Below the pieces are notes generated by a model that saw only the letters and a list, made by a program, of their open reading frames with translations, did no database searches and was not told where the DNA came from. The position numbers were made by a program, and so were the translations under genes. Shown in pieces: positions 9,050 to 19,495 of a stretch of 64,000 nt of DNA. Within the stretch, counting starts at the first letter, position 1. Each line of letters opens with the position of its first letter. The DNA comes from Gammaproteobacteria bacterium (GTDB taxonomy: Bacteria; Pseudomonadota; Gammaproteobacteria; Pseudomonadales; Pseudomonadaceae): positions 1 to 64,000 of the forward strand of contig JAHJYA010000094.1 in the NCBI GenBank assembly GCA_018826895.1. The letters are read 5' to 3'.

Positions 9050-10252
9050 TTAGATGATCCCGCGTTCGCGCAGCCCTGCGACTTGCTCCTCGCTCAGACC
9101 GAGGCCGGCGAGGATGTCGGTGTTGTGTTCGCCCAGCTGCGGGCCGCCGGTGCCGATGCGCCCTGGCGTGCGGCTGAGCTTGGGCAATACGCCCGGCACC
9201 TTGAGCGGGCCGGCGCTGGTCTGCACCTGCTCGATCATCTGCCGCGCCAGGTAGTGCGGGTCCTGCACGATATCGGCGGCGGTGTAGGGGTAGCCGGCCG
9301 GCACGCGCGCGCCCTTGAGCGCTTCGATCACTTCATCGCGGCCGAGCTGGGCGGTCCATTCGGCGATGGCGCCGTCGATCAGCTCGGCGTGCTCGCTGCG
9401 GCCGTCGTTCTGCGCCAGGCGTGGGTCATTGCCCAAGTCATCGCGGCCAATCAGGCTCATCAGGCGCTTGTAGATGCTGTCGCCATTACCGGCGATCAGC
9501 ACGTAGGCGCCGTCATTGCACGGGTAAGAGTTGGACGGCGTGATGCCGGGCAGGGCGCTGCCGGCCGGCTCGCGGACATAGCCGAAGGCGTCGTACTCGG
9601 GGATCAGGCTTTCCATCATGGCGAACACCGACTCGTACAGCGCCACGTCGATCTCCTGGCCTTCGCCGCTGCGCGCACGCTCCTGCAGGGCCAGCAGCAC
9701 GCCGATCACGCCGTACAGCGACGACAGCGAGTCACCGATGCTGATGCCGACGCGCACCGGCGCCTGGCCGGGGTAGCCGGACAGGTGGCGCAGGCCGCCC
9801 ATGGCTTCGCCGATCACGCCGAAGCCCGGCAGGTCGCGGTAAGGGCCGGTCTGACCGTAACCGGAGATACGCAACATGATCAGCCGCGGGTTGAGCGCCT
9901 TCAGCGCTTCATAACCCAGGCCCCAACCTTCCAGGGTGCCGGGGCGGAAGTTCTCCACCAGCACGTCGGCTTCGGCGACCAGTTGACGGACGATGTCCTG
10001 GGCTTCTGGCTCTTTCAGGTTCAGGGTCAGCGAGCGCTTGTTGCGCGACTGCACGTGCCACCAGAGCGAGGTACCGTCCTTGATCTTGCGCCACTTGCGC
10101 AGCGGGTCGCCGACACCCGGCGGCTCGATCTTGATCACATCGGCGCCGAACTCGCCAAGCAGTTTGCTGGCGAAGGGGCCGGCAATCAGCTGCCCCATCT
10201 CGATCACCTTGAGGCCCTGCAGGGCCATGTTGCCGTTATTGCTCTGAGTCAT
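9050..10252 (-). CDS. Class III CoA-transferase (CaiB/BaiF)
   Basis: The 400-residue protein shows the family III hallmarks: LKVIEMGQLIAGPFASKLLGEFGADVIKIEPP, the NKRSLTLNLK segment and SIGDSLSSLYG with the presumed nucleophilic Asp at residue 174. The start at 10252 gives MTQSNNGNMALQG; the longer frame to 10336 adds unlikely sequence. It lies 66 bp upstream of the HMG-CoA-lyase-like gene and presumably loads CoA on the acid that the lyase then splits. The family includes succinyl-CoA:glutarate/HMG CoA-transferases. It is only distantly similar to Ict at 4753. Confidence 0.82.
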   Translation of the reverse strand: MTQSNNGNMALQGLKVIEMGQLIAGPFASKLLGEFGADVIKIEPPGVGDPLRKWRKIKDGTSLWWHVQSRNKRSLTLNLKEPEAQDIVRQLVAEADVLVENFRPGTLEGWGLGYEALKALNPRLIMLRISGYGQTGPYRDLPGFGVIGEAMGGLRHLSGYPGQAPVRVGISIGDSLSSLYGVIGVLLALQERARSGEGQEIDVALYESVFAMMESLIPEYDAFGYVREPAGSALPGITPSNSYPCNDGAYVLIAGNGDSIYKRLMSLIGRDDLGNDPRLAQNDGRSEHAELIDGAIAEWTAQLGRDEVIEALKGARVPAGYPYTAADIVQDPHYLARQMIEQVQTSAGPLKVPGVLPKLSRTPGRIGTGGPQLGEHNTDILAGLGLSEEQVAGLRERGII

Positions 10253-10421
10253 GGCTGCACCTGAATTTGCCTGTGCGTTTCTCGTGGTGCGCAGAATGGC
10301 GCAGCAGCGCGGTGGCGACAATTGCTCAATGGCCAAGCTAGGCTTCGCGTATCGCGAAGTGGCATGCTGTAAATCGAGTTTCTGGCAGCTTCACTTCGCC
10401 AGGCACGAAATGGAGGCCTTC

Positions 10422-12477
<2,056 letters not shown>

Positions 12478-12525
12478 CAGCGCCTAGCAGCCAACCCCCT
12501 CGGTTATGGACCGATAGAGGTGCCC

Positions 12526-12559
12526 AAGACCATGGTCTTAGAGTGGTAAGACCATGGTC
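12526..12559. promoter_or_regulatory. Tandem palindromes upstream of acsA
   Basis: AAGACCATGGTCTT (12526-12539) is a perfect 14-bp palindrome. AAGACCATGGTC recurs at 12548-12559, 22 bp (two helical turns) downstream. The pair lies about 70-100 bp before the acsA start, a good place for an activator. Pseudomonas acs genes are known to be controlled by the acetate-responsive CrbS/CrbR (MxtR/ErdR) system, but I cannot confirm that this is its motif. Confidence 0.6.
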
Positions 12560-12600
12560 GAATGGCTCAACGGCGGGGGGAGGGCTACAAAAGACGGCAT

Positions 12601-12610
12601 AAAAAACAAC
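12601..12610 (+). promoter_or_regulatory. A/C-rich Crc-like tract in the acsA leader
   Basis: AAAAAACAAC lies 20-29 bp upstream of the acsA start codon, before the GAGG ribosome-binding site. It resembles Hfq/Crc target tracts, and acsA is a plausible catabolite-repressed gene. This is inferred. Confidence 0.4.
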
Positions 12611-12629
12611 TAGCCGTCGAGGTAATTAC

Positions 12630-14585
12630 ATGAGTGCTGAGTCCCTGTTCCCCGTGCGCCCCGAGGTGGCAGCTACCACCTTGACCGATGAGGCCACCTA
12701 CAAGGCCATGTACCAGCAATCGGTGATCAACCCGGATGGTTTCTGGCGCGAGCAGGCCCAACGTCTGGACTGGATCAAGCCGTTCACCAAGGTCAAGCAG
12801 ACCTCTTTCGATGACCACCATGTGGACATCAAGTGGTTCGCCGATGGCACCCTCAACGTCTCCTACAACTGCCTGGACCGTCACCTGGAAGAGCGCGGTG
12901 ATCAGGTTGCGATTATCTGGGAAGGCGACGACCCGTCTGAACACAAGAACATCACCTACCGCGAACTGCACGAGCAAGTGTGCAAGCTGGCCAACGCCCT
13001 GCGTGGCCAGGACGTACACCGTGGCGACGTAGTGACCATCTACATGCCGATGATCCCAGAAGCCGTGGTAGCCATGCTGGCCTGTACCCGCATTGGCGCG
13101 ATCCACTCGGTGGTGTTTGGTGGCTTCTCGCCCGAAGCCCTGGCTGGTCGCATCATCGACTGCAAATCCAAGGTGGTGATCACCGCCGATGAAGGCCTGC
13201 GTGGCGGCAAGAAAACCCCGCTCAAGGCCAACGTCGACGATGCCCTGACCAACCCGGAAACCGCGAGCATCCAGAAGGTCATCGTGTGCAAGCGCACCGG
13301 TAGCCCGATCAAGTGGAACCAGCACCGCGACATCTGGTACGAAGACCTGATGGCCGTGGCCTCGAGCCACTGCGCACCGAAAGAAATGGGCGCTGAAGAA
13401 GCCCTGTTCATCCTCTACACCTCCGGCTCCACCGGCAAGCCGAAAGGCGTGCAGCACACCACTGGCGGCTACCTGCTGTATGCAGCGCTGACCCATGAAC
13501 GCGTGTTCGACTACAAGCCGGGTGATATCTACTGGTGCACCGCTGACGTGGGCTGGGTCACTGGCCACAGCTATATCGTCTACGGACCGCTGGCCAATGG
13601 TGCGACCACGCTGCTGTTCGAGGGTGTGCCGAATTACCCGGACATCACCCGCGTGTCGAAGATCGTCGACAAGCACAAGGTCAATATCCTTTACACCGCA
13701 CCGACCGCGATCCGCGCCATGATGGCCCAGGGCACGGCTGCCGTTGAGGGTGCAGACGGCTCCAGCCTGCGCCTGCTCGGCTCGGTGGGTGAGCCGATCA
13801 ACCCGGAAGCCTGGAACTGGTACTACAAGACAGTGGGTCAGGAACGTTGCCCGATCGTCGACACCTGGTGGCAGACCGAAACCGGCGGCATTCTCATCAG
13901 CCCGCTGCCAGGCGCGACCGCGCTCAAGCCCGGTTCGGCGACGCGGCCGTTCTTCGGCGTGCAACCAGCACTGGTGGATAACCTGGGCAACCTGATCGAC
14001 GGTGCCGCCGAAGGCAACCTGGTGATCATCGATTCCTGGCCGGGTCAGGCACGTACCCTGTATGGCGACCATGACCGCTTCGTCGATACCTACTTCAAGA
14101 CCTTCCGCGGCATGTACTTCACCGGTGACGGCGCGCGCCGTGACGAGGATGGCTACTACTGGATTACCGGCCGGGTCGACGACGTGCTCAACGTTTCCGG
14201 CCACCGCATGGGCACCGCCGAGATCGAGAGCGCCATGGTCGCGCACCCGAAAGTCGCCGAAGCTGCAGTCGTGGGCGTGCCTCACGACATCAAGGGGCAG
14301 GGCATCTATGTCTATGTCACCCTCAACGGTGGCGAAGAGCCGTCCGAGCAATTGCGCCAGGAGTTGAAGAACTGGGTACGCAAGGAAATCGGCCCGATTG
14401 CCTCGCCGGATGTGATCCAGTGGGCGCCGGGGCTGCCGAAGACTCGCTCGGGCAAGATCATGCGGCGCATCCTGCGCAAGATCGCCACAGGTGAGTACGA
14501 TGCCCTCGGTGACATCTCCACCCTGGCTGATCCGGGCGTGGTGCAACACCTTATCGAAACCCACCGCAGCATGCAGGCCGCCTGA
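12630..14585 (+). CDS. acsA: Acetyl-CoA synthetase
   Basis: This full-length (651-residue) AMP-forming acetate-CoA ligase has the adenylation motif [11 protein letters not shown] (about residues 262-272), [33 protein letters not shown] and the C-terminal TRSGKIMRR. The Lys near residue 609 in that last motif is the conserved acetylation-controlled catalytic residue. It activates acetate to acetyl-CoA. The position between a TRAP gene and aotJ equals that of PA0887. Tandem palindromes and an A/C-rich tract upstream suggest regulated expression. Confidence 0.96.
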   Translation: MSAESLFPVRPEVAATTLTDEATYKAMYQQSVINPDGFWREQAQRLDWIKPFTKVKQTSFDDHHVDIKWFADGTLNVSYNCLDRHLEERGDQVAIIWEGDDPSEHKNITYRELHEQVCKLANALRGQDVHRGDVVTIYMPMIPEAVVAMLACTRIGAIHSVVFGGFSPEALAGRIIDCKSKVVITADEGLRGGKKTPLKANVDDALTNPETASIQKVIVCKRTGSPIKWNQHRDIWYEDLMAVASSHCAPKEMGAEEALFILYTSGSTGKPKGVQHTTGGYLLYAALTHERVFDYKPGDIYWCTADVGWVTGHSYIVYGPLANGATTLLFEGVPNYPDITRVSKIVDKHKVNILYTAPTAIRAMMAQGTAAVEGADGSSLRLLGSVGEPINPEAWNWYYKTVGQERCPIVDTWWQTETGGILISPLPGATALKPGSATRPFFGVQPALVDNLGNLIDGAAEGNLVIIDSWPGQARTLYGDHDRFVDTYFKTFRGMYFTGDGARRDEDGYYWITGRVDDVLNVSGHRMGTAEIESAMVAHPKVAEAAVVGVPHDIKGQGIYVYVTLNGGEEPSEQLRQELKNWVRKEIGPIASPDVIQWAPGLPKTRSGKIMRRILRKIATGEYDALGDISTLADPGVVQHLIETHRSMQAA

Positions 14586-14598
14586 TAAGGCCGCTGTA

Positions 14599-14640
14599 AA
14601 AACGCCCCGCCCGGTTAACGCCGGTCGGGGCGTTTTGTTT
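14599..14640 (+). terminator. Rho-independent terminator of acsA
   Basis: AACGCCCC (14601-14608) pairs with GGGGCGTT (14627-14634) and is followed by TTGTTT. It begins about 15 bp after the acsA stop codon. Confidence 0.85.
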
Positions 14641-14689
14641 GGCGGTGTCTGAGTTTTGTGTTGCGTTCAGGTGCTGGGCTTAACGGTGG

Positions 14690-14735
14690 AGTCGTAGGGT
14701 GCGCTGTGCGCACCGGCGCACCCTGCGTAGCCAAG
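14690..14735. repeat. GTAGGGTGCGC palindromic intergenic repeat
   Basis: GTAGGGTGCGC, TGTGCGCACCGG and GCGCACCCTGCG form an imperfect palindrome within the 552-bp gap between acsA and aotJ. A related element occurs at 61366-61428. The rest of the gap upstream of 14900 shows no gene. Confidence 0.6.
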
Positions 14736-14960
14736 CGTGCGGTAACGTCTGTGCACGCACCTGGGGCGTAGGGGAACGAATGAGTGCGTCATGACGCCGA
14801 TAGTTGCTGCGCCTACCTCTGGGCGCCTTGGTTTGCGGGCCTGGTGCCGATGGGTGCGAAACTTGCTTAACTTACGGGTTAATCCGCTTTTATGCAGATG
14901 CACTTTGCTGTCTGCTTGTCAATAGCTCCCGCTGGGGGCTCCCGATGTTCTGTAACTACT

Positions 14961-14997
14961 TGTCGCATTAAAGAAATATCGACATCCAGCCTGTCGC
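14961..14997 (+). promoter_or_regulatory. Candidate ArgR boxes upstream of aotJ
   Basis: Two direct TGTCGC half-sites lie at 14961-14966 and 14992-14997. The first continues ATTAAAGAAA, matching the Pseudomonas ArgR half-site pattern TGTCGC-N8-AA. The second matches only the TGTCGC core. They lie 140-180 bp before the aotJ start, consistent with arginine/ArgR control of this operon, which encodes ArgR itself. Confidence 0.6.
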
Positions 14998-15137
14998 TAG
15001 AATGCCGCACACTCAGCAGTGCCCCCCGTTTGCGTTCGCAACCCTGCATGGATGCCGACGTTCTCTACCTTTTATGTATGCTGGCCGCGTATTCCCACCA
15101 TGGCGCGCCAGTCATCCCTGTTTCAAGGAGTCATACG

Positions 15138-15917
15138 ATGAAGAAGATCCTGCTTCTCGGCGCCCTGGCGCTGTCCGCGTTCGCCCCGTTGGCCATGGCC
15201 GATGATGCCAAGCCGCTGCGCATCGGCATCGAGGCTGCCTACCCACCGTTCGCCTTCAAGACGCCGGATGGCGCCATCACCGGCTTCGATTACGACATCG
15301 GCAATGCGCTGTGCGCAGAAATGCAGGTCAAGTGCCAGTGGATCGAGCAAGAGTTCGACGGCTTGATCCCGGCCCTCAAAGTGCGCAAGTTCGATGCGGT
15401 GCTGTCGTCGATGTCGATCACCGAAGACCGCAAGAAGGCGGTGGACTTCACCGGTAAGTACTACGCCACCCCGGCCAAACTGGCGATGAAGGCCGGGACC
15501 GAGCTCAACGACCCGATTAGCGACCTCAAGGGCAAGCGCATCGGCGTGCAGCGCTCGTCGGTGTATGACCGTTACGCCACCGACGTCTTCGCCCCGGCGG
15601 GTGCCGAGGTGGTGCGCTATGGTTCGCAGAACGAGGTGTTCCTCGACCTGCAAGCCGGGCGCCTGGACGCGACCCTGGCCGACTCGGTGAATATCGATGA
15701 TGGCTTTCTCAAGACCGACGCTGGTAAAGCCTTTGCCTTCGCCGGCCCAGACTTCACCGACGTGAAGTACTTTGGCGAAGGTCAGGGCATTGCCGTGCGC
15801 AAGGGCGATAAAGCCCTGGCCGACAAGTTCAGCGCCGCCATCCTGGCGATTCGCGCCAACGGCAAATATAAGGAAGTGCAGGACAAGTACTTCGATTTCG
15901 ACGTGTACGGCGAATAA
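15138..15917 (+). CDS. aotJ: Arginine/ornithine ABC transporter, periplasmic binding protein
   Basis: The 259-residue product has a Sec signal (MKKILLLGALALSAF, cleavage after AMA near residue 21) and a family 3 amino-acid-binding fold: PLRIGIEAAYPPFAFKTPDG, GFDYDIGNALCAEM, DAVLSSMSITEDRKKAVDFT and GKRIGVQRSS. An AAGGAG site 8 bp upstream fixes the start, so the long N-terminal frame from 14892 is rejected. It heads the aotJQMP-argR operon, as in P. aeruginosa PA0888, and captures arginine or ornithine in the periplasm. Confidence 0.93.
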   Translation: MKKILLLGALALSAFAPLAMADDAKPLRIGIEAAYPPFAFKTPDGAITGFDYDIGNALCAEMQVKCQWIEQEFDGLIPALKVRKFDAVLSSMSITEDRKKAVDFTGKYYATPAKLAMKAGTELNDPISDLKGKRIGVQRSSVYDRYATDVFAPAGAEVVRYGSQNEVFLDLQAGRLDATLADSVNIDDGFLKTDAGKAFAFAGPDFTDVKYFGEGQGIAVRKGDKALADKFSAAILAIRANGKYKEVQDKYFDFDVYGE

Positions 15918-15933
15918 TCGCTGCAGTTGAACG

Positions 15934-15963
15934 TGGCGCACACCCGGCAGCGGGCGTGCGCCA
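15934..15963 (+). terminator. Intercistronic hairpin between aotJ and aotQ
   Basis: TGGCGCACACCC and GGGCGTGCGCCA pair over 11 of 12 positions around a 6-nt loop, followed by TCTTTCG. It lies in the 97-bp gap after aotJ. This is the usual way to keep binding-protein mRNA in excess by partial termination or 3'-end protection. Confidence 0.6.
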
Positions 15964-16014
15964 TCTTTCGTTATGTTCCCGGCGTCGCGCACGCCTGCAT
16001 GAGGTAACCGGAGC

Positions 16015-16704
16015 ATGCTCCACGGCTACGGCTCGACCATTCTCGACGGTGCCTGGCTGACCCTGACCCTGGCGCTGACCTCGATGGCGGTGGCCATCGT
16101 CCTGGGTCTGTTGGGTGCAGCCTTTCGCCTGTCGCCGATCAAATGGCTGGCACTGCTGGGTGAAACCTATGCCACGGTGATCCGTGGTATTCCCGACCTG
16201 GTGCTGATCCTGCTGATCTTCTATGGCGGTCAGGATCTGGTGAACCGCGTGGCGCCGCTGCTCGGGCATGACGAGTACATCGACATCAATCCCTTCGTCG
16301 CCGGCGTATTCACCATGGGCTTTATCTTTGGTGCCTACTTGTCGGAGACCTTCCGTGGCGCCTTTATGGCCATTCCCAAGGGCCAGGCCGAGGCGGGCAT
16401 GGCTTACGGCATGAGCGGGCCGCGGGTGTTTTTCCGCATTCTGGTGCCGCAGATGATCCGCTTTGCCATCCCCGGCTTCACCAACAACTGGCTGGTGCTG
16501 ACCAAGGCCACCGCGCTGATTTCCCTGGTGGGGCTGCAGGACATGATGTTCAAGGCCAAGAGCGCCGCCGATGCGACCCGCGAACCCTTCACCTTTTACC
16601 TGGCCGTGGCAGTGCTGTACCTGGTGCTGACCAGCGTCTCGCTGCTGGCGTTGCGCTTCCTCGAGAAGCGCTATTCGGTCGGCAGCAAGGTGGCCGAGCT
16701 GTGA
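16015..16704 (+). CDS. aotQ: Arginine/ornithine ABC transporter permease
   Basis: The 229-residue inner-membrane permease of the HisQM family has several hydrophobic segments and the EAA-type loop EAGMAYGMSGPRVFFRILVPQMIR (about residues 125-148), which docks onto the ATPase. A GGAG site precedes the ATG. It is followed after 13 bp by aotM, with which it forms the heterodimeric channel. Confidence 0.92.
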   Translation: MLHGYGSTILDGAWLTLTLALTSMAVAIVLGLLGAAFRLSPIKWLALLGETYATVIRGIPDLVLILLIFYGGQDLVNRVAPLLGHDEYIDINPFVAGVFTMGFIFGAYLSETFRGAFMAIPKGQAEAGMAYGMSGPRVFFRILVPQMIRFAIPGFTNNWLVLTKATALISLVGLQDMMFKAKSAADATREPFTFYLAVAVLYLVLTSVSLLALRFLEKRYSVGSKVAEL

Positions 16705-16717
16705 GGGGAGTGAGCCG

Positions 16718-17416
16718 ATGATTTTCGATTACAACGTGATACTCGACAGCCTGCCGCTGTACTTCGGCGGTGTCCTGGTCACCCTGAAAATTCTGCTGAT
16801 CGCCCTGGCGTTTGGCCTGGCCCTGGCCGTGCCGCTGGCGCTGATGCGGGTGTCGCGCTCGCCCTGGGTCAACGCGCCCGCCTGGTTGTACACCTATGTG
16901 ATCCGCGGCACGCCGATGCTGGTGCAGTTGTTCCTTATCTATTACGGCCTGGCGCAGTTCGAGGCGGTGCGCGAGAGTGTGCTGTGGCCGTACCTGTCCA
17001 ACGCGACCTTCTGTGCCTGCCTGGCGTTTGCCATTAACACCAGTGCCTACAGCGCCGAGATTCTCGCCGGCAGCCTCAAGGCCACACCCCACGGCGAGAT
17101 CGAAGCGGCCAAGGCCATGGGCATGTCGCGCGCCACGCTGTACCGGCGCATCCTGCTGCCCTCGGCGTTGCGTCGAGCCCTGCCGCAGTACAGCAATGAA
17201 GTGATCATGATGCTGCACACCACCAGCCTGGCGTCGATTGTTACCCTGATCGACATCACCGGTGCGGCGCGTACCGTCAATGCCCAGTACTACCTGCCGT
17301 TCGAGGCTTTCCTCACGGCCGGGGCGTTCTACCTGATGCTGACTTTCATCCTGGTGCGGCTGTTCAAATATGCCGAGCGCCGCTGGCTGGCTTACCTGGC
17401 GCCTCGGCGCGGTTGA
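16718..17416 (+). CDS. aotM: Arginine/ornithine ABC transporter permease
   Basis: The 232-residue HisM-type permease carries TYVIRGTPMLVQLFLIYYG near residue 60 and the EAA loop EAAKAMGMSRATLYRRILLPSALR. Several transmembrane segments are evident. It pairs with AotQ. In P. aeruginosa, aotO (PA0891) separates this gene from aotP; here only 66 bp intervene, so aotO is missing. Confidence 0.92.
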   Translation: MIFDYNVILDSLPLYFGGVLVTLKILLIALAFGLALAVPLALMRVSRSPWVNAPAWLYTYVIRGTPMLVQLFLIYYGLAQFEAVRESVLWPYLSNATFCACLAFAINTSAYSAEILAGSLKATPHGEIEAAKAMGMSRATLYRRILLPSALRRALPQYSNEVIMMLHTTSLASIVTLIDITGAARTVNAQYYLPFEAFLTAGAFYLMLTFILVRLFKYAERRWLAYLAPRRG

Positions 17417-17482
17417 GCCGCGCCCGCCAGCTTATTTGTCGGGGCCACATGCAGCATGAGTGGCCCCTGGAGAGTGGAAGCG

Positions 17483-18247
17483 ATGTACAAACTTGAAGTG
17501 CAGGACCTGCACAAGCGTTACGGCGACAACGAGGTGCTCAAGGGCGTCTCCCTGGCGGCCAAGGCCGGTGACGTGATCAGCCTGATCGGCTCCAGCGGCT
17601 CGGGCAAAAGCACGTTTCTGCGCTGCATCAACCTGCTTGAGCAGCCGCACAGCGGGCAGATTCTGCTCAATGGCGAAGCGCTCAAGCTGGTGCCGACCAA
17701 AGACGGCGCGCTCAAGGCCGCCGAGCCCAAGCAGTTGCAGCGCATGCGCTCGCGCCTGGCCATGGTGTTTCAGCACTTCAACCTGTGGTCGCACATGAGC
17801 GCCCTGGAGAATGTCATGGAAGCGCCGGTGCACGTGCTTGGCATGAGTAAGGCCGAGGCCCGTGACAAGGCCGAGCATTACCTGGGCAAGGTCGGCGTGG
17901 CGCATCGCAAGGCGGCTTACCCGGCGCATATGTCGGGTGGCGAGCAGCAGCGCGTGGCGATTGCCCGTGCCCTGGCCATGGAGCCGGAGGTGATGCTGTT
18001 CGACGAGCCGACTTCGGCGCTCGACCCCGAACTGGTAGGCGAAGTACTGCGGGTCATGCAGGACCTGGCGCAAGAAGGCCGCACCATGGTGGTGGTCACC
18101 CACGAAATGGGCTTTGCCCGCGAGGTGTCCAACCAGTTGGTGTTCCTGCACAAGGGCGTGGTCGAAGAGCGCGGTAACCCGCGTGAGGTGCTGGCCAACC
18201 CGCAGTCCGAGCGCTTGCAGCAGTTTCTCGCAGGCAGCCTCAAGTAG
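17483..18247 (+). CDS. aotP: Arginine/ornithine ABC transporter ATPase
   Basis: The 254-residue ABC ATPase has Walker A GSSGSGKST, a Q-loop (MVFQHFNLW), the signature SGGEQQRVAIARAL, Walker B VMLFDEPTSALD and the switch His (VTHEMGFA). The start at 17483 (MYKLEVQDLHKRYG) fits the family better than 17456. It powers AotQM and sits 114 bp before argR. Confidence 0.93.
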   Translation: MYKLEVQDLHKRYGDNEVLKGVSLAAKAGDVISLIGSSGSGKSTFLRCINLLEQPHSGQILLNGEALKLVPTKDGALKAAEPKQLQRMRSRLAMVFQHFNLWSHMSALENVMEAPVHVLGMSKAEARDKAEHYLGKVGVAHRKAAYPAHMSGGEQQRVAIARALAMEPEVMLFDEPTSALDPELVGEVLRVMQDLAQEGRTMVVVTHEMGFAREVSNQLVFLHKGVVEERGNPREVLANPQSERLQQFLAGSLK

Positions 18248-18361
18248 TGTGTCGTAGCCGCGCGGCCTCGGCACAGCGCCAAGGCCCGTGGGCGTGTCGC
18301 AGGCCAGCCTGCACCTTAATAGGGCTTATCGAAATGCCCGCCAGAGCCTAAACTGCCCGCC

Positions 18362-19342
18362 ATGAATGCCCACCGAATCGGCTTCCTGCTTTGGCCCACG
18401 ACCAAGCCCCTGACCCTGGCCTTGGCCGAAGAGGCGCTGCGCGTCGCCCAGCGCGTTCACCCCGAAGTGCTGTACGAGCTGACCTTCCTGCAGGCCGAGC
18501 CGCAAGCTGCGGGTGACTGGCGACTGCCGGGTGAGCCCTGGGCGGGCAAGCTCGAAGGCTTTCACCGGCTGTTTCTGTTGGCCGACGAGCCGCCGGGCAA
18601 CCTGGCGGTGCCGCTCGCCAGTGCACTCAAGCAACTGGTACGCAGCGGCTGTGTGATTGGCGGCATCGCCGCTGGGGTCTACCCGCTGGCGCAGCTAGGC
18701 CTGCTCGATGGTTACCGCGCCTCGGTGCACTGGCGCTGGCAGGATGACTTCAGCGAACGCTTTCCGCGTGTTATCGCCACCAGTCACCTGTTCGACTGGG
18801 ACCGTGATCGCCTGACCGCCTGTGGCGGCATGGCGGTGCTTGATCTACTGCTGGCCTTGCTGGCCCGTGATCACGGCGCCGAACTGGCCGGTGCGGTGAG
18901 TGAGGAACTGGTGGTCGAGCGTATTCGCGAAGGCGGCGAGCGTCAGCGTATTCCGCTGCAGAATCGCCTGGGCTCCAGCCATCCCAAGCTGACCCAGGCG
19001 GTGCTGCTGATGGAGGCCAATATCGAGGAGCCGCTGACCACCGACGAGATAGCCCAGCATGTGTGCGTCTCGCGGCGTCAGCTGGAGCGAATTTTCAAGC
19101 AATACCTCAACCGCGTGCCCAGCCAGTATTACCTGGAGCTGCGGCTGAACAAGGCGCGACAACTGCTGATGCAGACCAGCAAGTCGATCATCCAGATCGG
19201 CCTGTCCTGTGGCTTCTCTTCGGGGCCGCATTTTTCCAGCGCCTATCGCAATTTCTTCGGCGCCACACCCCGCGAAGACCGCAACCAGCGGCGCAGCAAC
19301 AGCCCCTTCGAGCTGACCTCGGCTCCCGCCGAACGCGGTTAG
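18362..19342 (+). CDS. argR: Arginine-responsive regulator ArgR (AraC family)
   Basis: This 326-residue AraC-type regulator has an N-terminal DJ-1/glutamine-amidotransferase-like sensing domain and a C-terminal double HTH (about residues 215-310: LTTDEIAQHVCVSRRQLERIFKQYL; SCGFSSGPHFSSAYRNFFGATPRE). It is the last gene of the aot operon, as in P. aeruginosa PA0893, where it activates arginine uptake and catabolism. Candidate ArgR boxes at 14961 imply autoregulation. The P. aeruginosa protein has nearly the same length. Confidence 0.92.
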   Translation: MNAHRIGFLLWPTTKPLTLALAEEALRVAQRVHPEVLYELTFLQAEPQAAGDWRLPGEPWAGKLEGFHRLFLLADEPPGNLAVPLASALKQLVRSGCVIGGIAAGVYPLAQLGLLDGYRASVHWRWQDDFSERFPRVIATSHLFDWDRDRLTACGGMAVLDLLLALLARDHGAELAGAVSEELVVERIREGGERQRIPLQNRLGSSHPKLTQAVLLMEANIEEPLTTDEIAQHVCVSRRQLERIFKQYLNRVPSQYYLELRLNKARQLLMQTSKSIIQIGLSCGFSSGPHFSSAYRNFFGATPREDRNQRRSNSPFELTSAPAERG

Positions 19343-19362
19343 GGCGCTTTTATACCCCTATC

Positions 19363-19394
19363 GGTTGCGTGTGTAGGCGCCCCCGTCGCTCCTA
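19363..19394. repeat. REP-like repeat fragment
   Basis: GTGTAGGCGCCCCCGTCGCTCCTACAGC resembles the GTAGGAGCG-type intergenic repeat found at 31255, 49540 and 62370. It lies between the convergent argR and SLC13 genes. Confidence 0.5.
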
Positions 19395-19495
19395 CAGCGG
19401 TAGCCTGGGTTAGGCGTCTGCCCAAATGGCATGCCGGCAACCGACCCACCGGCGCCGTAACCCGGGGGCGATATAACGTCGGTAACCGGCAGCCC

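Noticed and set aside
8132-10264. Open frame of 710 residues on the plus strand
   Set aside because: It runs antisense through the HMG-CoA-lyase-like and CoA-transferase genes, is rich in His, Gln, Ala and Gly, has no domain motifs, and arises from GC-rich codon bias.
12585-14564. Open frame of 659 residues on the minus strand
   Set aside because: It is the antisense shadow of acsA. The acsA reading has full catalytic motifs, RBS and terminator.
14892-15137. Longer start for aotJ
   Set aside because: The added 82 residues would cover ArgR-box promoter DNA and precede a normal Sec signal with its own AAGGAG site.
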